This document shows, piece by piece, positions 35,474 through 46,054 of a stretch of 64,000 nt of DNA (position 1 is the first letter of the stretch; every line of letters starts with the position of its first letter). The DNA lies in the NCBI RefSeq assembly GCF_014905095.1, contig NZ_CP041165.1, positions 1,302,001 to 1,366,000 on the forward strand, written 5' to 3'. Origin of the DNA: Sulfurimonas marina. GTDB lineage: Bacteria > Campylobacterota > Campylobacteria > Campylobacterales > Sulfurimonadaceae. Position numbers and translations under genes: made by a program. The notes under the pieces were generated by a model, which ran no database searches, had not been told where the DNA came from, and saw nothing but the letters and a program-made list of their open reading frames with translations.

Positions 35474-37216
35474 ATGAAATCAAATACCTTAGATTATTAC
35501 AATAAAAATGCTTCAAACCTCTATGAACGCTATAATTCAGCAGATATGACCAAAGTTCATAAAGTACTTGATAAGCATATTAACGGTTCCGATAAAGTAC
35601 TCGATATTGGATTTGGATCAGGACGTGATCTTTTACATCTAAAACGCAGAGGTATCACAGGATGGGGTGTAGACGGTTCTAAATCATTTATAAATCTATT
35701 TACTGCAGACTACCAATCTTTTAAAGAAAGAATATTTCACTCTGTTTTACCATCACTGAATTTATCAGATGAATTCAAAGAATTTTTCAGTGTTATATAT
35801 TCAATTGCAACATGGATGCACTTGCCAAAAGAGGAGCACTTTGAAGCGATACTAAATATAAAAAAGTATTTAAAGCCCGGCGGAAAAGTAATAATCAGTT
35901 ATTCAATTACGACTAGAGAGAACGACCCTCGTTATTTTGAAGATATAAATCAGGAACAACTGTCTCTTTTATTTGAAACTTTCGGCTTTAGTTTAGTAGA
36001 AACCACAACCTCTGCAGACGGTCTTGGTAGAAATAACATAACTTGGATTACACAAGTATTTCAGTATACAGACATTTCTAAAAAAGGTATTGATCAGATA
36101 GAGTCAATACTCTCTCAAGATTCAAAAGACTCAACATATAAATTTGCACTACTCAGGTCTTTTGCTCAGATAGCTTCATCACCGTTAAACAGGTTTGCAT
36201 CATTTAAAGAAGGATATGTTTTTTTCCCTATAGGTATGATAGTTGAAAAATGGATTGAAGCTTATTGGAAACTAATGGAAAACACAACATTTATCCCCCA
36301 GAGAAACGGTGAGGAAAAGTCTGCCAAAAAACTGGCATTCAGAAAAACACTGGAAAATGCGATAGATACTTATAATACAAAGAATAAAAACAATTCATAT
36401 TATTCATTTTACAATGAATTTCAAAATGGAATAGCTAGTAACACTGAAGAATATGATATCGTTAGAAATTTAGTAAATACGATAATTAATACAATTATCA
36501 GCGGACCAGTAAAATACTCGGGAAGCTCATTTGATGACCAGAGTTTTTTTATTGTCGGCAACGGTGCAAAAAGTTTTCCTAAAAAGAATTTGTCAATCAA
36601 TCCAAAATCCCTCATAGACAGCTGTACAACTATTGGTATAAAACAGGATGCTTATTATGAACTCTACAGATACGGTTCATGGATAGAAGACTCTATTACA
36701 CTTAGATGGGCTAGATTTACTGAAAACTTGTCTAAAATCAGCGGTTCAAACATATCTTCTGGAGATATAGTTACACTTCTTTCAAAAGATTATGAAGTGA
36801 AACGGGATACACAGTTAGCTAGAAAAATATATGACAAGTATAAGAAAGAACATGGAGAACTCAGATCTGTATGGAGTTCAGACAAGATATCTTCATATGA
36901 AGTTGACCATGTATTGCCATATTCAATATATTCAAATAATGATTTATGGAATCTTCTTCCTGCTTCAAAACAGGAAAACAATACCAAGAGTGATAAGCTG
37001 GTAAGTAGTGAGCTATTACATAAACAAAAAAATCAGATCATTACTTACTGGGAATATGTTAAAGACAATGCCCCTGACAGATTTGAGCATGAGATATACA
37101 GCTCTTTTAATTTAGATCCAATATCTGAGAGCTGGAAAGACAAATTGATTTTAGCTGTGTCTGAACAATTAGAGATTACTTCTTCAATCAGAGGATTAAA
37201 AAGATGGAGTATTTAA
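35474..37216 (+). CDS. SAM methyltransferase fused to an HNH nuclease domain
   Basis: 580 residues in three parts. Residues 1-190 are a class I methyltransferase: motif I KVLDIGFGSGRDLLHL (D44-G50), GWGVDGSK, and YSIATWMHLPKEEHFEAIL; it lacks the (D/N)PP(Y/F) motif of DNA amino-methyltransferases. Residues 200-470 are of unknown fold (MIVEKWIEAYWKLM, LAFRKTLENAIDTYNT). Residues 476-510 form an HNH nuclease: YEVDHVLPYSIYSNNDLWNL then N-x2-K-S-D-K. No partner gene overlaps it. It is the first gene inside the island. A defence role is inference; no specificity subunit or methylation target can be read. Confidence 0.8.
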   Translation: MKSNTLDYYNKNASNLYERYNSADMTKVHKVLDKHINGSDKVLDIGFGSGRDLLHLKRRGITGWGVDGSKSFINLFTADYQSFKERIFHSVLPSLNLSDEFKEFFSVIYSIATWMHLPKEEHFEAILNIKKYLKPGGKVIISYSITTRENDPRYFEDINQEQLSLLFETFGFSLVETTTSADGLGRNNITWITQVFQYTDISKKGIDQIESILSQDSKDSTYKFALLRSFAQIASSPLNRFASFKEGYVFFPIGMIVEKWIEAYWKLMENTTFIPQRNGEEKSAKKLAFRKTLENAIDTYNTKNKNNSYYSFYNEFQNGIASNTEEYDIVRNLVNTIINTIISGPVKYSGSSFDDQSFFIVGNGAKSFPKKNLSINPKSLIDSCTTIGIKQDAYYELYRYGSWIEDSITLRWARFTENLSKISGSNISSGDIVTLLSKDYEVKRDTQLARKIYDKYKKEHGELRSVWSSDKISSYEVDHVLPYSIYSNNDLWNLLPASKQENNTKSDKLVSSELLHKQKNQIITYWEYVKDNAPDRFEHEIYSSFNLDPISESWKDKLILAVSEQLEITSSIRGLKRWSI

Positions 37217-37326
37217 TTTTATACTAAACTAACTCCTATCTTTCCTTTTTCAGTCATCAATGCTTAGCACCTTAATTTTCGGTAAATATTGATTAAGTAA
37301 ACATACTTTAAAGAGACTTATCTATA

Positions 37327-39640
37327 TTATTTATCATTATTTTCAACCTTTTGCATATAAATTTTACATAATACTTGCCGATAATTTTTGTCATTTTTTG
37401 AGTTATACCATTGAACAATATAGTCTATTTCAACTTTCTCTTTTAGCTGATAGCCATTTTGAAGTTTTTCATATATTTTATTAGACAATTTATCTTCTTT
37501 ATCTGAAGTGGATGGCTTTGCCAATCTTGCTATTTTCACATGATCTTTATAAATTTCAAAACCAAATCTATTTTGAACTATTTGACATTTATCTCCCGCT
37601 TGCGGACCAACTCTTTTTATTCCATCGGCTGAATATTTATCTGAAAGTGCGATATCCCCTAGTCCCATAAGAAAGACAACCCTATTTGGTTCTTCATCAA
37701 ATTGAGTATACTGAAAATTATTCGTACAATAATGATGTAAAGAATCGAACATATGATTTTTAGTATGGATATGCAAACTATTTTTTGCCCTTGTCATAGC
37801 GACATACAATAACCTTTTATCGTAATCGTTTTGAATAAAATCTTGTTCTATTCCTATATAAACACTATCAAACTCTTTCCCTTTTGCCTTGTGCATTGTA
37901 GAAACTAGTACATTTGCTTTTGTATACTCAAACTCCTCAAACTCTATCTCTTTTAAATACTCTTCAAACAAAGAGGTAAAATGATCAGGATTCGTCTGCA
38001 TCTCCTCTTCGTACTGGTGCATAAACTTCTCGATCACTTTATCTGCTAGTTTATAGTTCTTAGAGTTTTTATAGGCCTTATCAAAATAGTTTTTTGCATC
38101 TGTAAGCGTACTTGTCTTCCAATACTCTAAAAACTCCTGTAGTTCTATCAAGTTCCCCAGACTAAAACCATCTTTGGAGGTGATGTACTTAACATTTATG
38201 CCACTGTTTAGAAGCTCCGAGAAGATTGTTAAAACATCTTCATTGTTTCTCATCAATACCGCTATAGTTTCTGAATCATCTTTTTGCACACCTCTTACTA
38301 TGTTTTGAATAAAACTTCTGTTCTGATAATGAGTTATATTTATTTCCCCATCATCTCCCGCTTTTGGTAAAAGAGGCTCAAGTTTCAGTTTATTTGGGAT
38401 TAGTTCTCTGTATCTATTGGAGAAATCGACAATATTTTTTTTACTTCTATAGTTGGTCAGTAACGAGTACTGCGTAAACTGAAAGTTTTTCTCCTCATCA
38501 AACTCTTTAAAATCTTTTTGAAACTGATTTATATAGCGTATATCTGCACTATCTGCACCAAAGTTATTTATACACTGATCGTCATCTCCTACCGCAATTA
38601 TCTTTTTATCTTTTGCCATTTGCGAGTATATGGCTTGTATAAACCTATATGTTTTTGCACCGACATCTTGATACTCATCGAGTACTAGCATCTGAATATA
38701 GGGGAGTTCTATATCCCCGTTTTCAAGTAATCTTGTAGCTTCTTCAATTACATTGTATAAAGAGATGTTTTCGTTATCTAGTTTTTTCCCTAGTAGGTTT
38801 ATCGCAAAAGAGTGAAAGGTAAAGATCTTCATCTCATATATTTGATTGCCTATAAGTTTATGGAGTCTGTCTCTAAACTCCGCAACTGCCACCCTTGAGT
38901 GTGCAAGCATTAAAAAGTACTCAGGTTTATTGTTCTCAATAGTTACTAGGGAAGCTATCTTATGCACTAAAGTTTTTGTTTTTCCACTCCCCGGACCTGC
39001 TAACACCATTATAGAATCACTCTTATCATCTTCAAATATCTGTTTTTGCTCATTATTGAGATCGTAGATAATCTCTTTGAGCCGCTCCTGAGTTACTGGC
39101 AGTTTTATATGTTTCTCATCAAACTTGTATCGCTTTTTAAATTTTGCATACTCCATCCCAAAGTAGTCTTTTACAAACTCTGACGTTTTCCCCCATCCAT
39201 CTTTGATCAACCTCTCTATAAAACTGATCTGAATATGGATCGACTCTATCTTTCTTTCATAATAGGGCTTTAAACTCTTGTTGTAATGATCTCTTTTTCT
39301 GTATGGGGTATTCTCTTGAATATTCTCTTTTTTAGTGATCTTATACGCTTGGTAATATATAAGCCTTCCACGTCTGAGTGCAAAACTCGTTTTAAGCAGT
39401 TCGTGAAGATAGACCAAAGAGTGATGAAATCCCTCTAATGAGATCTTTTTCTTATCTCCGTCAAACTTTATTTTGAGTTTATTGGTTGAGATCTCAAGCT
39501 CCGCTTCATCTTTGTTTTCCAACTGCTCCAACAAAGCCTCAATAATAAACTTACAAGTTTCCTCGCGCACCTGTATCATATGCTCTAGCTGTTTAAAATA
39601 TTTTCTGTTGATCTCATAGTAAGGATGGAATTTTGGTTCC
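37327..39640 (-). CDS. UvrD/Rep-type superfamily I helicase, N-terminally truncated
   Basis: An SF1 helicase: Walker A AGPGSGKTKTLVHK, LDEYQDVG (motif II), GDDDQCINNFG (III), LLTNYRSKKNI (IV), VSTMHKAKGKEFD (V) and YVAMTRAKNSL (VI). An ATG at 39577-39579 gives 750 residues, but the frame stays open to a TAA at 39641-39643 and reads sensibly (KFHPYYEINRKYFKQLEH) with no start codon. The N-terminal 170 residues and the C-terminus (GDIALSDKYSADGIKRVGPQ) resemble the second half of large RecQ-UvrD fusion helicases. The first half is absent here, so this is probably a remnant, though the motifs are intact. Confidence 0.75.
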
Positions 39641-40130
39641 TTTTATGGTTGTACAGATATTTCCATAAATTCTTACTTTTGGAGCAAATCTTACTGTTAA
39701 AAATCTTGCTCTAAAAAGACTTGGGTTATTGAACATGCTCCAAAAAGAACTATTTGATGAACAACTTGGAAGTGAATACAAAAATTACTTTATGTATTAA
39801 CAAGTACCATAGAAAAATTATTTAAATAGTTCCAAAAAGATTTAATATATTTTTCATCAATACCTTCATTTTCTAAATCCTCTAAAAGTATTTTATATGA
39901 GGCAAGCCAAATGTATCTTCCATTTGCATTGATTCTAAACCTTGCATGTCTAGCGACCATTTTAGAGACACCTCTTGTTTGTTCAAAGTAATTTGCTCAT
40001 CCGCTGTCAATAATCATAGTTCATTAGATTTGATTAAAGTGAATTATACAAAAGATTATCCAAGACAAAGAACTTTACAAAAATTATAGAAGTTCAAATT
40101 TTAACGAGCTATAAGAATATTCTTTTCATA
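39641..40130. other. 490 bp without an intact gene; decayed coding remnants
   Basis: Between the helicase stop codon and norF. It holds a plus-strand open fragment (39669-39800, 43 residues, GANLTVKNLALKRLGLLN, not recognised), a minus-strand truncated-haemoglobin tail (39790-39996), and an AT-rich 12 bp palindrome (AAGAATATTCTT) at about 40113-40124 just after norF, which could be a weak terminator. The mixture of broken pieces suggests deletions at this junction of the island. Confidence 0.6.
39790..39996 (-). pseudogene. C-terminal remnant of a truncated haemoglobin (group II-like)
   Basis: Open on the minus strand for 68 codons after a TGA: NYFEQTRGVSKMVARHARFR, then INANGRYIWLASYKILLEDL and FWNYLNNFSMVLVNT. 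The R-H-x2-F-x-I then W pattern followed by a last helix of this kind is what is seen in the E-H helices of group II truncated globins. The first half (helices A-D) is missing and no frame upstream supplies it. A globin beside a nitric oxide reductase operon is a sensible association. Identification rests on pattern memory and is not certain. Confidence 0.5.
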
Positions 40131-40391
40131 TTAAGATTGTTCGGGAAGATAATAAGCGATAAAAATTAATAATAAAATGATTACTAACCAAAGTATAGGA
40201 ATGCTACGATATCTCCAATCAACATCTTTAAGTCCCATAAAATAATCGATAACTAATTCTCCCTTGATGAAAATACTTATAAGAAGTATGATAAAGATAC
40301 TGATATTTGATAACTCAAATTTTCCTATTAAAAAAGAGGCAAGAGAAAGTAATAATAAATTTATCCATATCACATCAACAGTTCGTTTCAT
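40131..40391 (-). CDS. norF: cytochrome oxidase subunit IV-like membrane protein (NorF-like)
   Basis: A small 86-residue protein with three predicted membrane helices (VIWINLLLLSLASFLIG, ISIFIILLISIFIKGELVID, RSIPILWLVIILLLIFIAYY). The middle region FIKGELVIDYFMGLKDVDWR matches the prokaryotic subunit IV family, whose members K-G-x2-I-x2-x-F-M-x-L are called NorF in nor operons. It is the last gene of the nor operon, 9 bp after norE. NorF and NorE aid full NO reductase activity in denitrifiers but are not catalytic. Confidence 0.82.
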   Translation of the reverse strand: MKRTVDVIWINLLLLSLASFLIGKFELSNISIFIILLISIFIKGELVIDYFMGLKDVDWRYRSIPILWLVIILLLIFIAYYLPEQS

Positions 40392-40400
40392 TTCTGCCCT

Positions 40401-40997
40401 TTATCGAATTATATACACAAGTGAAAATAAAACAATCCACAATAAATCTATTAAATGCCAATAAGATGCACCTGTTTCTAGTCCACTGCATTCATTAGAA
40501 GTATAACTATAAAGTTTTGTTTGTTTGAAGATAGCGATGAGAATTACAATACCTAAACAAACATGCATAAAATGAAACATTGTCAACAATAAATAGAACA
40601 TAAAAAAAGTGTTTGTACTAAGAGTGATACCATGTTCAAATAAATTTGAGAATTCTAGTAATTTATTGATTAAAAAAATACTACCAAATCCTATTGCTGA
40701 GAACAACCATTTCGAAGCAATCTCGTTGGCTTTTTTTATTGTTAGTGTTTTATCTTTTATATTTTGAATAGCTTTAACAATAAAATAACTACTGGTGAGC
40801 AATAAAAGAGTATCAATAAAACCAGAATTTTTATCTAATAAAAGCTGTGAATTATTGAACATATCGACATTCAGTCTACGTGAAAAAGCATATCCTATAA
40901 AAAAAAGTCCAAAAGTTATTAGCTCAATATAGATCACAATCCAAATAGCAAAATCTCCTGGAGGATACTGTTTTTTAATAGCCTTAGATTGAATCAT
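40401..40997 (-). CDS. norE: cytochrome c oxidase subunit III-like protein NorE
   Basis: 198 residues, five or six membrane segments, of the heme-copper oxidase subunit III family: PPGDFAIWIVIYIELITFGL at the start (typical NorE start with G-x-x-x-W-x-x-x-x-x-E-x-x-x-F), MFYLLLTMFHFMHVCLGIVI, and GLETGASYWHLIDLLWIVLF at the end. It is part of norCBDQEF, 1 bp after norQ. Confidence 0.9.
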   Translation of the reverse strand: MIQSKAIKKQYPPGDFAIWIVIYIELITFGLFFIGYAFSRRLNVDMFNNSQLLLDKNSGFIDTLLLLTSSYFIVKAIQNIKDKTLTIKKANEIASKWLFSAIGFGSIFLINKLLEFSNLFEHGITLSTNTFFMFYLLLTMFHFMHVCLGIVILIAIFKQTKLYSYTSNECSGLETGASYWHLIDLLWIVLFSLVYIIR

Positions 40998-40998
40998 T

Positions 40999-41781
40999 TT
41001 AACTCTTTGGAAAATGTAAAGATATTACTTTTTCAAGTACTGCGAGAAGATCATGATCATCGCTAAGAGATTCAACCAAACAATGAATACAAGCCTGATA
41101 CGGTGTGAACCCTCCCGTAATTAGTTTGGCCGCATACACAAGTAGTCTTGTAGAAACTACTTCTTGAATATCACTGTCGTCTAGTTGACGAATTTCTCCC
41201 GCAATCATGACAAGTTTTTGTGCAAGTTGCTCAGAAATTCCACTCTCTTTTATAATGATTTCTTGTTCTACTTTTTGGTCTGGATAGCTAAAACTTAATG
41301 AAATAAATCTCTGTTTAGTACTGGGCTTCATTCCTTTTAAAATATTTTGATATCCAGGATTGTAGGAAACCACTAACATAAAATCGGGATGAGCTTCTAT
41401 GGTTTCGCCTGTTCTGTCTATAGACAGACTACGACGATAATCAGCAAGTGAATGCAAAACTACAGTAGTGTCTTTTCTTGCTTCTATAATCTCATCAAGA
41501 TAGCATATACCACCATTTCGTACAGCTTTTGTCAGTGGTCCATCTTGCCAATAGGTACCATTTTCATCTATTAAATGTCGGCCAATTAGATCTGCTGCAC
41601 TAAGATCATCATGACATACAACGGTATATACATCACGTTTTAGCTCTTCTCCCATTGCTTCAATAAAACGTGTTTTTCCACAACCTGTAGGCCCTTTTAT
41701 CAAGACAGGCAGATTCATTGATGCAGCAGCTTTGAAAAGTTCCACTTCATTTGTTTGAGGTAAATAGTAAATTTTAGACAT
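40999..41781 (-). CDS. norQ: MoxR-type AAA+ ATPase NorQ
   Basis: A 260-residue AAA+ ATPase: PVLIKGPTGCGKTRFIEAMG (Walker A), GGICYLDEIIEARKDTTVVL (Walker B), and sensor SYNPGYQN. NorQ/CbbQ proteins work with the VWA protein NorD to insert or activate metal in NorB, probably the non-heme iron. The gene order here is norD-norQ, 1 bp apart, rather than the norQ-norD order common in Proteobacteria. Confidence 0.94.
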   Translation of the reverse strand: MSKIYYLPQTNEVELFKAAASMNLPVLIKGPTGCGKTRFIEAMGEELKRDVYTVVCHDDLSAADLIGRHLIDENGTYWQDGPLTKAVRNGGICYLDEIIEARKDTTVVLHSLADYRRSLSIDRTGETIEAHPDFMLVVSYNPGYQNILKGMKPSTKQRFISLSFSYPDQKVEQEIIIKESGISEQLAQKLVMIAGEIRQLDDSDIQEVVSTRLLVYAAKLITGGFTPYQACIHCLVESLSDDHDLLAVLEKVISLHFPKS

Positions 41782-41782
41782 A

Positions 41783-43525
41783 TTAATTTCCTTTTGTTAA
41801 ATTCATATAGATTTCTGGTAGCACTTTAGGAAGTTTTTTAGGGTCACGAATAAGTGCATATCCATTTTTACCAAAAAGATATGGCAAGTAATCTTTGGCA
41901 TCAGTATCAATCGTGATACAAAAAGGGATAATTCCTTTTTTCTTTGCTTCTTCTATCGCTTTTTTAGTATCCTCAATACCGTATCGTCCATCATACCTGT
42001 CGACATCGTTTGGTTTGCCATCGCTCAGAATAAGTAATAATTTATTTTGGCTTTGTTGTTGATTTAAAATTTTGCTACTTTCCCTTACAGCAGCTCCCAT
42101 TCGAGTGTAATAGCCAGGCTTTATTGCTTCTATACGTCCTCGTATTAAATCATTGTAATTCTCTTTAAAATTCTTGATAACGTGAAAATTAACCTTCGTA
42201 TTTTTTACGGATGAAAAGGTATATATAGAAAACTGATCTTTGAGTTTATATAGTGATTCTGCAAATACCATAAGAGAATCTTTGATCATATCAATAACAC
42301 GTATTTCTTGAGTAATTCCAGCTTCTGTTGAGAGGGATACATCTGCTAGTATCAGTGTTGACATGTTTCTTGTATATTTCTCATAACTCTCAAAAAACTT
42401 TTGAGAATAATTTGATTGATTTTTATCACTTTTATAATCAATCCATGTATTGATATTGATATCATCTCCATAAGGAAGATAATTTCTTTTTATACGATCA
42501 AGATGGATTAAATCAAGTTCGTTTTGAATTTTTTTCATTGTCTTGATAAGTCTCTGTGGTAGTTTAATTGGTCCTACATTTAGAGTAACATGAGGTTGAA
42601 TGAGAACATATTTTTCTAAATAAGACTTTTTTTTGTAATCCCATTCATCTATCAGAATACCTTTTCCAAGGGGATATTCTATGAGCTCATTGCCTTTAAT
42701 GTCGAGATCCATTTTGACTCTTGCTGAGAGATTCGGATCTTTTTGTCCTAGAGTTATTTCATCTAACTCTTCAGCATTATAAATTGCATCTTCATCGTAG
42801 CTATCATTTTCTTGTCTATCTACACTTACTTGCTCCATAAAACTTAATACAGACTCTGGTAAAAACAATAAGAGTCCGTCCGTTTCTTTTGTATCATCAA
42901 TCTGATTAGCCTTTTTTTTCATTGTTAATGTATCACGTTTATGTTGCTTATTTTCTGTAGCATTTACTTCATCTTCAATATCAAAGTCAAGTGATTTCCC
43001 ACTATTGGCCATAGATGGATATATCCATAAAGGATTCGGATACTGAGGATCTGATAATTGTGGATAGTTTTGTGTCAAAAACTTTTGTGCATATTTATAA
43101 AAATCTCCAAAACCAAAATATTTTTTTAAAAGTAAATTAGTTGTAATTATATTTTCTTCGACAATATTTTGATTATTAACATTGATATGACTTATCATTG
43201 CTACAAGCCAATAGTAATGTATTTCATTATATTTTTTTGATGGGAAGTAGGCTAGTGAAGCAGGAAGGTATATACCTTTTTCATCCTGCCAAGCAAGATG
43301 AAAAGTTTTTCCTGCTCCTGAAATTTGTTCAAGAAACGTTCGAGTAGTTTTGATACTTCTTTTGTCAGTAATATATATATCTTTAGTTTTGTCACCTCCT
43401 AAAATATGATAAAAAAGTTTTAACGGTCTACTCTTGTGGGTAAAAAATATCTGCTCATCTTCATATAGATGAGAGACTTTTTTTGTTATAAAACTGTTCC
43501 AGAGTTTACCGACTTTTTCATCCAT
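41783..43525 (-). CDS. norD: VWA-domain NO reductase activation protein NorD
   Basis: 580 residues. A C-terminal von Willebrand A domain holds the MIDAS motif in TLILADVSLSTEAG (D-x-S-x-S), YYTRMGAAVRESSKIL and LLILSDGKPNDVDRYDGRYG. The N-terminal two thirds is the poorly conserved NorD region. It partners NorQ in maturing the NO reductase. It lies 1 bp downstream of norB and 1 bp upstream of norQ. Confidence 0.93.
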   Translation of the reverse strand: MDEKVGKLWNSFITKKVSHLYEDEQIFFTHKSRPLKLFYHILGGDKTKDIYITDKRSIKTTRTFLEQISGAGKTFHLAWQDEKGIYLPASLAYFPSKKYNEIHYYWLVAMISHINVNNQNIVEENIITTNLLLKKYFGFGDFYKYAQKFLTQNYPQLSDPQYPNPLWIYPSMANSGKSLDFDIEDEVNATENKQHKRDTLTMKKKANQIDDTKETDGLLLFLPESVLSFMEQVSVDRQENDSYDEDAIYNAEELDEITLGQKDPNLSARVKMDLDIKGNELIEYPLGKGILIDEWDYKKKSYLEKYVLIQPHVTLNVGPIKLPQRLIKTMKKIQNELDLIHLDRIKRNYLPYGDDININTWIDYKSDKNQSNYSQKFFESYEKYTRNMSTLILADVSLSTEAGITQEIRVIDMIKDSLMVFAESLYKLKDQFSIYTFSSVKNTKVNFHVIKNFKENYNDLIRGRIEAIKPGYYTRMGAAVRESSKILNQQQSQNKLLLILSDGKPNDVDRYDGRYGIEDTKKAIEEAKKKGIIPFCITIDTDAKDYLPYLFGKNGYALIRDPKKLPKVLPEIYMNLTKGN

Positions 43526-43526
43526 G

Positions 43527-44918
<1,392 letters not shown>

Positions 44919-45365
44919 TTATCCTTGAATATTTGGTGGCCATTCTTGATTGTTCACTTTGGAAGTCCAAATCAAGAAATCAGCAAGATTATCTATCTGC
45001 TCAGGAGTCAAATGAAATTGAGGCATTTTTCTTCTATCTGGAACGTCTAACGGTTGTGCTGCCATCCATCCTGATAAATACTCTTTAAATGTTTTTTCAT
45101 CACCTGCACCCAAACGTTTATACGCATTTCCTAATTCTGGTGCATAGTAAGCTCCTTCACCCATGAGAGTATGACAACCGATACAGTCATTGTCTTCCCA
45201 AACCTTTTTACCTAGAGCTACGGATTTAGTCATTGTATTTTCATGACTTAACTTTGGTATTTGATTGACAGTGTCAAAGGTAAGTCCTGTAAATACCAAA
45301 ATAGCGAAAAGGCCACCACCAAAGTAAATGTTTCTGGCCATATTTTTCGTTATACGCTCACTCAT
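44919..45365 (-). CDS. norC: nitric oxide reductase, cytochrome c subunit
   Basis: 148 residues, an N-terminal membrane anchor (IYFGGGLFAILVFTGLTFDT) and a periplasmic cytochrome c domain with CIGCHTLMGEGAYYAPELGN; the distal Met is likely in RKMPQFHLTPEQ. The last part DFLIWTSKVNNQEWPPN is typical NorC. A strong ribosome-binding site (AAGGAG) precedes the ATG. It is the first gene of the operon; the paired inverted motifs at 45384-45405 and 45429-45450 lie just upstream. Confidence 0.97.
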   Translation of the reverse strand: MSERITKNMARNIYFGGGLFAILVFTGLTFDTVNQIPKLSHENTMTKSVALGKKVWEDNDCIGCHTLMGEGAYYAPELGNAYKRLGAGDEKTFKEYLSGWMAAQPLDVPDRRKMPQFHLTPEQIDNLADFLIWTSKVNNQEWPPNIQG

Positions 45366-45383
45366 TTTTAACTCCTTATTTAA

Positions 45384-45450
45384 ATTCTACCTATGAGTAG
45401 TAATTGGAATCCTAACAAGAAAATATTTAATTACTACTTAAAGGTAGAAT
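45384..45450 (-). promoter_or_regulatory. norC operator pair (candidate Rrf2/NO-responsive sites)
   Basis: Two 22 bp motifs in opposite orientation, at 45384-45405 (core CTACCTATGAGTAG) and 45429-45450 (core CTACTTAAAGGTAG), 45 bp apart start to start. Each core is itself a rough palindrome CTAC-N6-GTAG. The same pair, same spacing and same 19 bp distance to the start codon, lies before the haemerythrin gene. The encoded Rrf2 regulator is the best candidate to bind; a promoter -10 box between them was not clear. Confidence 0.65.
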
Positions 45451-45527
45451 ATAAATATTTGAATGTGAAACTTTTTTATTTAAACTTTTCAAATTAAACA
45501 ATATATTTGGTATGCTGCAACAAGATG

Positions 45528-45543
45528 TAATGGTTAACCATTA
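45528..45543. promoter_or_regulatory. 16 bp perfect palindrome
   Basis: TAATGGTTAACCATTA reads the same on both strands. It lies about 160 bp upstream of norC and 150 bp beyond the end of the cupin gene. It may be a regulator site or a weak cruciform; no other copy was noticed. Confidence 0.5.
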
Positions 45544-45691
45544 TTAATTTAAATAAAAATGGTAATGTATCGGAATTCAGTAAGTTCCCATAAATAAGTA
45601 CTTTTGTATATTGTTTTATCGTTTAAATGAACTATAACAAAGAGGTTATTATGGGTTTTGAATATTATTGAAAATTGCTATGAATAAGATG

Positions 45692-46054
45692 TCAAAAAGT
45701 CCTATGGCTTGGAATATTTTCTACAAGCGAAAAGACTCTTTGCTCGGAATCATGTTTTGAAAGCGTAAGGCGTATTACACTATCTTCAAGTGCTTCTAAG
45801 GAGTGTGGTACCTTGGCGTTAAAATAAACCATATCCCCATTGTTTAACTCTTTACTTTCTTCTAAAGAATCAATACGTACTCTGCCTTTGATGATTAGAA
45901 TCGTTATGGCATCGGGAGCTGTATGTTCTTGCATTACACTGTCTTTTGCCATGCAGATACGTATCTCTTTGGAAAAAGATGTTTCGGATAGCTTATCTAT
46001 TTGCACTTTTTTTTCACTAGTGCTAACGTTTAAAAAAGAGACTATATCCATCAT
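45692..46054 (-). CDS. single-domain cupin protein
   Basis: 120 residues with a conserved beta-barrel core: MQEHTAPDAITILIIKGRVR, LNNGDMVYFNAKVPHSLEAL. The metal His pattern is reduced (H in QEHTAP and H in VPHSL). Small cupins of this sort occur with haemerythrin-like genes under anaerobic or NO control. Its start overlaps the haemerythrin gene by 4 bp (ATGA), so the two are one operon. The function is unknown. Confidence 0.82.
   Translation of the reverse strand: MMDIVSFLNVSTSEKKVQIDKLSETSFSKEIRICMAKDSVMQEHTAPDAITILIIKGRVRIDSLEESKELNNGDMVYFNAKVPHSLEALEDSVIRLTLSKHDSEQRVFSLVENIPSHRTF

Larger units (their letters stand above)
45366..45691. other. 326 bp intergenic region: norC promoter, 16 bp palindrome
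   Basis: No gene found. The 85 bp nearest norC repeats the haemerythrin promoter. A perfect 16 bp palindrome is at 45528-45543. Further right, AAAGAGGTTATT and ATG at 45651-45653 start a 6-codon plus-strand open frame (MGFEYY) that stops at once, probably chance or a remnant. Minus-strand transcription from the cupin gene would cross this stretch. Confidence 0.7.

Noticed and set aside
45651-45671. Short frame MGFEYY with a good ribosome site
   Set aside because: Six codons only; no leader-peptide features such as repeated regulatory codons or attenuator hairpins.
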